Shown in pieces: positions 6,236 through 8,707 of a DNA stretch of 8,707 nt. The position numbers and the translations under genes are program-made. The notes under the pieces were generated by a model, which was not told the DNA's origin, did not search any database, and saw nothing but the letters and a program-made list of their open reading frames with translations. The first letter of the stretch is position 1. Each line of letters begins with the position of its first letter. The stretch covers positions 1 through 8,707 of the forward strand of contig CALQCP020000084.1 of NCBI GenBank assembly GCA_943329105.2, read 5' to 3'. The DNA comes from Chitinophaga pinensis. Its GTDB lineage: Bacteria > Planctomycetota > Phycisphaerae > Phycisphaerales > SM1A02.

Positions 6236-6255
6236 TGATCCGCCGAAACGGATCA
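6236..6255. repeat. Inverted repeat just before the clpC ribosome binding site
   Basis: TGATCCG at 6236-6242 and CGGATCA at 6249-6255 are perfect reverse complements around CCGAAA. The repeat ends 9 bases before the Shine-Dalgarno of clpC. If it is transcribed, it would form a 7-base-pair hairpin in the clpC leader. If not, it could be a repressor or methylation site, since both arms contain GATC. Confidence 0.6.
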
Positions 6256-6264
6256 ACCCCCACG

Positions 6265-6271
6265 AAGGAGG
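6265..6271 (+). promoter_or_regulatory. Strong Shine-Dalgarno site of clpC
   Basis: AAGGAGG is a perfect anti-16S match placed 6 bases before the ATG at 6278. It is the only consensus ribosome binding site I see in the window; the other genes have weak or no such site. It fixes the clpC start and suggests high translation. Confidence 0.9.
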
Positions 6272-6277
6272 CTGGAA

Positions 6278-8707
6278 ATGTTTGAACGACTCACTGATCG
6301 CGCCCGCAAGGTCATGGCCCTGGCTAACCAGGAAGCACAACGCTTCAACCACGAGTACATCGGTACTGAGCACATCCTGCTCGGTCTGGTGAAAGAAGGC
6401 TCAGGTGTTGGCGCCAATGTCCTGAAGAACCTGGATATCGATTTGCGCAAGGTTCGCCTCGAAGTGGAGAAGCTCGTCAAGAGCGGCCCGGAGATGGTGA
6501 CCATGGGCAAGTTGCCGCAAACGCCGCGCGCCAAGAAGGTCATTGAGTACGCGATCGAAGAAGCGCGCAATCTCAACCATAACTATGTCGGCACTGAGCA
6601 TTTGCTGCTCGGTCTCTTGCGTGAGCACGATGGCGTTGCCGCGCAGGTCTTGATGAACCTTGGTCTCAAGCTTGAAGAAGTCCGCGAGGAAGTCCTGCAA
6701 CTGCTCGGAGCGAGTGCAGACCAGGAGCGCGACGAGTCCCCACAGGCTCCGTCCGAGCCGCAAGCACAAGAGCCCGGCCCAACCGAAGGCGGTTCCACTG
6801 CACGCCGCGGCAAGAGCAAGACTCCCGCGCTGGATTCATTCGGTCGCGATCTCACCGAACTCGCCAAGAGCGGCGAGCTTGACCCAGTCATCGGTCGTGA
6901 GCATGAAATCGAGCGATTGATTCAAATTCTCAGCCGTCGCACCAAGAACAACCCAGTGCTGCTGGGCGAAGCTGGCGTCGGCAAGACTGCCATCGTTGAA
7001 GGTCTGGCGCAACGCATCTTGGCGCAGGAGGTCCCGGATCTTCTGTTTGACAAGCGCCTGGTGGTGCTTGACTTGGCCAGCATGGTTGCCGGTACCAAGT
7101 ACCGCGGACAGTTTGAAGAGCGCATCAAGGCCGTGATGAACGAAGTTCGTCGCGCCAAGAACATCATTCTCTTCATCGATGAACTGCACACCCTGGTTGG
7201 TGCCGGCGGAGCAGAAGGCGCCATTGACGCGTCCAACGTGCTCAAGCCCGCCCTGGCCCGTGGTGAAATTCAGTGCGTCGGCGCAACCACTTTCGATGAG
7301 TACCGCAAGTACATCGAAAAGGACTCTGCGCTGGAGCGTCGATTCCAGTCCATCGTGGTTGAGCCACCGAACGCCGATCAGACTTTCCTGATTCTTCAGG
7401 GTCTGCGCGAGCGCTATGAGAAGCACCACAAGGTTCGCATCACCGACGGCGCACTCCGCGCTGCCGTGGATCTGTCCGGCCGGTACATCACTGGTCGCGT
7501 GCAGCCAGATAAGTCGATCGATGTGATCGATGAGTCCGGTGCTCGCTTGCGCCTCAAGAGCATGACCAAGCCGCCTGATCTGGCGGACATGGAATCGCGC
7601 ATCGAACGCCTCTCCATTGAGAAGGACGATGCCGTCAAGAACGCTGATTACGAGAAGGCTGCTGAACTGCGCGACCAGGCAGAGAAACTCCGCAAGGAGA
7701 AGGAGCGCATGCAGCAGACTTGGCGCGACCGCATGAATGAGGTCGATGCCGTGGTCGATGAGAATGTCATCGCCGAAGTCGTCAGCAAGATGACCGGCGT
7801 GCCGCTCACTCGCCTGGAGAAGGCAGAGAGTTCACGTCTCCTGCAGCTGGAAGCGGAACTGCACAAGTCCGTCATCAGCCAGGACGAGGCCGTCAAGCAG
7901 GTTTCCCGCGCGATCCGCAAGGCGCGCTCGGGACTCAAGGATCCGAAGCGGCCGATGGGCTCCTTCATGTTCCTTGGGCCAACCGGCGTCGGCAAGACAC
8001 TCTTGGCCAAGGCACTCGCTGAGTTCATGTTCGGCGACCCAGACGCCATGATCCGCCTCGACATGTCTGAGTACATGGAGAAGCACAATGTGTCGCGTTT
8101 GGTCGGCGCACCTCCCGGATACGTCGGATACGAAGAAGGCGGTCAGCTCACTGAACGCGTCCGTCGTCGTCCGTACTCGGTGATCCTGTTCGACGAAGTC
8201 GAGAAGGCGCACCCCGATGTGTTCAACATGTTGCTGCAGGTGATGGATGACGGGCACTTGACCGACTCGTTCGGTCGGCGCATCGACTTCCGCAACGCCA
8301 TCATCATCATGACTTCGAACATCGGTTCGGACATCATCAAGGGTGGCGCCAACTTTGGCTTCACCAAGCGTGAAGAGGTCCAGGACTACGAGAAGATCAA
8401 GAAGGCCCTGTTCAGCGAGGCGGAGAAGTTCTTCCGTCCCGAGTTCATCAACCGTCTTGACGACATGATTGTGTTCCGACCGCTCATCAAGGCGGATCTG
8501 ACCTACATCATTGATCTTGAGTTGGCCAAGCTGAAGGAACGCCTGACTGGGCGCCGCATCACCTTGGAAGTCAGCGACCCCGCAAAGGACTTCCTCATCG
8601 AGAAGGGCTACAACCCTGACTTCGGTGCCCGTCCGCTGCGTCGCGCGTTGGCGCAGTTCATTGAGGATCCGCTTGCAGAGCGGCTGCTCAGTGGCGAGTT
8701 CGGCGAA
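6278..8707 (+). CDS. clpC: ATP-dependent Clp protease ATP-binding subunit ClpC (3' end beyond the window)
   Basis: The frame is open for 810 codons from the ATG to the window edge. The product is a Hsp100 AAA+ unfoldase that threads proteins into ClpP in the cytoplasm. Seen in order: two Clp N repeats (about 8-53 and 82-130, each with GTEHxLLGL), a polar linker (144-180), then AAA-1 with Walker A GEAGVGKT at 230-237, KYRG pore loop at 274-277 and Walker B D301-E302. A middle domain with a UVR-type segment (DYEKAAELRDQAEKL, 457-471) marks ClpC rather than ClpA or ClpB. AAA-2 has Walker A GPTGVGKT at 567-574, pore loop GYVGY at 614-618, Walker B D639-E640, and FGF at 693-695 at the position of the ClpP-docking loop. 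The RPEFINRLDD and GARPLRR motifs of the C-terminal subdomain follow. ClpC is usually about 810-850 residues, so probably only tens of residues are missing. A consensus Shine-Dalgarno lies 6 bases upstream. Confidence 0.97.
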   Translation, partial: MFERLTDRARKVMALANQEAQRFNHEYIGTEHILLGLVKEGSGVGANVLKNLDIDLRKVRLEVEKLVKSGPEMVTMGKLPQTPRAKKVIEYAIEEARNLNHNYVGTEHLLLGLLREHDGVAAQVLMNLGLKLEEVREEVLQLLGASADQERDESPQAPSEPQAQEPGPTEGGSTARRGKSKTPALDSFGRDLTELAKSGELDPVIGREHEIERLIQILSRRTKNNPVLLGEAGVGKTAIVEGLAQRILAQEVPDLLFDKRLVVLDLASMVAGTKYRGQFEERIKAVMNEVRRAKNIILFIDELHTLVGAGGAEGAIDASNVLKPALARGEIQCVGATTFDEYRKYIEKDSALERRFQSIVVEPPNADQTFLILQGLRERYEKHHKVRITDGALRAAVDLSGRYITGRVQPDKSIDVIDESGARLRLKSMTKPPDLADMESRIERLSIEKDDAVKNADYEKAAELRDQAEKLRKEKERMQQTWRDRMNEVDAVVDENVIAEVVSKMTGVPLTRLEKAESSRLLQLEAELHKSVISQDEAVKQVSRAIRKARSGLKDPKRPMGSFMFLGPTGVGKTLLAKALAEFMFGDPDAMIRLDMSEYMEKHNVSRLVGAPPGYVGYEEGGQLTERVRRRPYSVILFDEVEKAHPDVFNMLLQVMDDGHLTDSFGRRIDFRNAIIIMTSNIGSDIIKGGANFGFTKREEVQDYEKIKKALFSEAEKFFRPEFINRLDDMIVFRPLIKADLTYIIDLELAKLKERLTGRRITLEVSDPAKDFLIEKGYNPDFGARPLRRALAQFIEDPLAERLLSGEFGE

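Larger units (their letters stand above)
5944..6277. promoter_or_regulatory. Divergent intergenic region upstream of clpC and the metallopeptidase gene
   Basis: No convincing gene is present in these 334 bases. The region should hold the promoters of both divergent genes, but I find no good -35/-10 pair. It is rich in short inverted repeats. They are CATGGT-GA-ACCATG (6002-6015), GGCTG-N5-CAGCC (6031-6045), GATCGCT-N7-AGCGATC (6092-6112), CCACC-N3-GGTGG (6125-6137), a bulged dyad with arms GAGTGGCAA and TTGCACTC (6143-6164), and TGATCCG-N6-CGGATCA (6236-6255). A tandem imperfect 10-base repeat lies at 6184-6203 (8 of 10 matches). Five GATC sites fall between 6092 and 6254. One or more of these may be operators controlling clpC, a stress-regulated gene in many bacteria. 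Confidence 0.6.

Noticed and set aside
6018..6263. 81-codon minus-strand open frame in the same spacer
   Set aside because: No ribosome site or similarity, and it overlaps the likely clpC control region.
6836..7429. 197-codon open frame on the minus strand inside clpC
   Set aside because: It is antisense to strongly conserved ClpC motifs and its translation resembles no family. It follows from the codon pattern of the real gene.
6278..8707. A frameshift or internal stop in clpC
   Set aside because: I translated the frame codon by codon to the window edge. It stays open and every expected AAA+ motif appears in order.

Overview
The window is an ordinary-looking stretch of bacterial chromosome, about 55-60% GC by eye, holding seven protein genes packed on both strands. 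I see no mobile element, CRISPR array, rRNA or tRNA. The gene set suggests a Gram-negative-type bacterium with a periplasm, possibly a planctomycete of the Phycisphaerae group. That guess rests on the style of the IscS N-terminus, the tandem thioredoxin protein, the lysine/proline-rich protein tails and sparse Shine-Dalgarno use. It is an inference from family resemblance, not a proof.

Layout. The left edge carries the 5' end of an iscS-type cysteine desulfurase gene (minus strand). A 190-base divergent spacer separates it from a plus-strand pair: panC (pantothenate synthetase), then 10 bases later a secreted double-thioredoxin TlpA/ResA-like protein. This pair converges, with a 16-base overlap, on a minus-strand run of three genes read right to left: a secreted HExxH metallopeptidase of unknown role, a class I SAM-dependent methyltransferase with very basic tails, and a long-chain polyprenyl diphosphate synthase. 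A 334-base divergent spacer follows, and the right end is clpC on the plus strand. clpC is open from its ATG to the window edge (810 codons, probably only tens of codons missing).

How the genes relate. IscS (sulfur donor for Fe-S clusters), PanC (CoA precursor) and the prenyl synthase (quinone or undecaprenyl-like side chains) are housekeeping biosynthesis. The TlpA-like protein and the metallopeptidase carry signal peptides and should act outside the cytoplasm. ClpC with ClpP carries out regulated proteolysis. No single pathway links them all. The methyltransferase and prenyl synthase could be cotranscribed (27-base gap).

The least explained DNA is the clpC upstream region. It has an unusual density of short inverted repeats, five GATC sites in 163 bases, and a pair of CIRCE-like half-sites in reversed (everted) arrangement. 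The proteins most worth a second look are the methyltransferase with H1-like tails, the tandem thioredoxin protein whose first domain has lost its CxxC, and the unassigned metallopeptidase.
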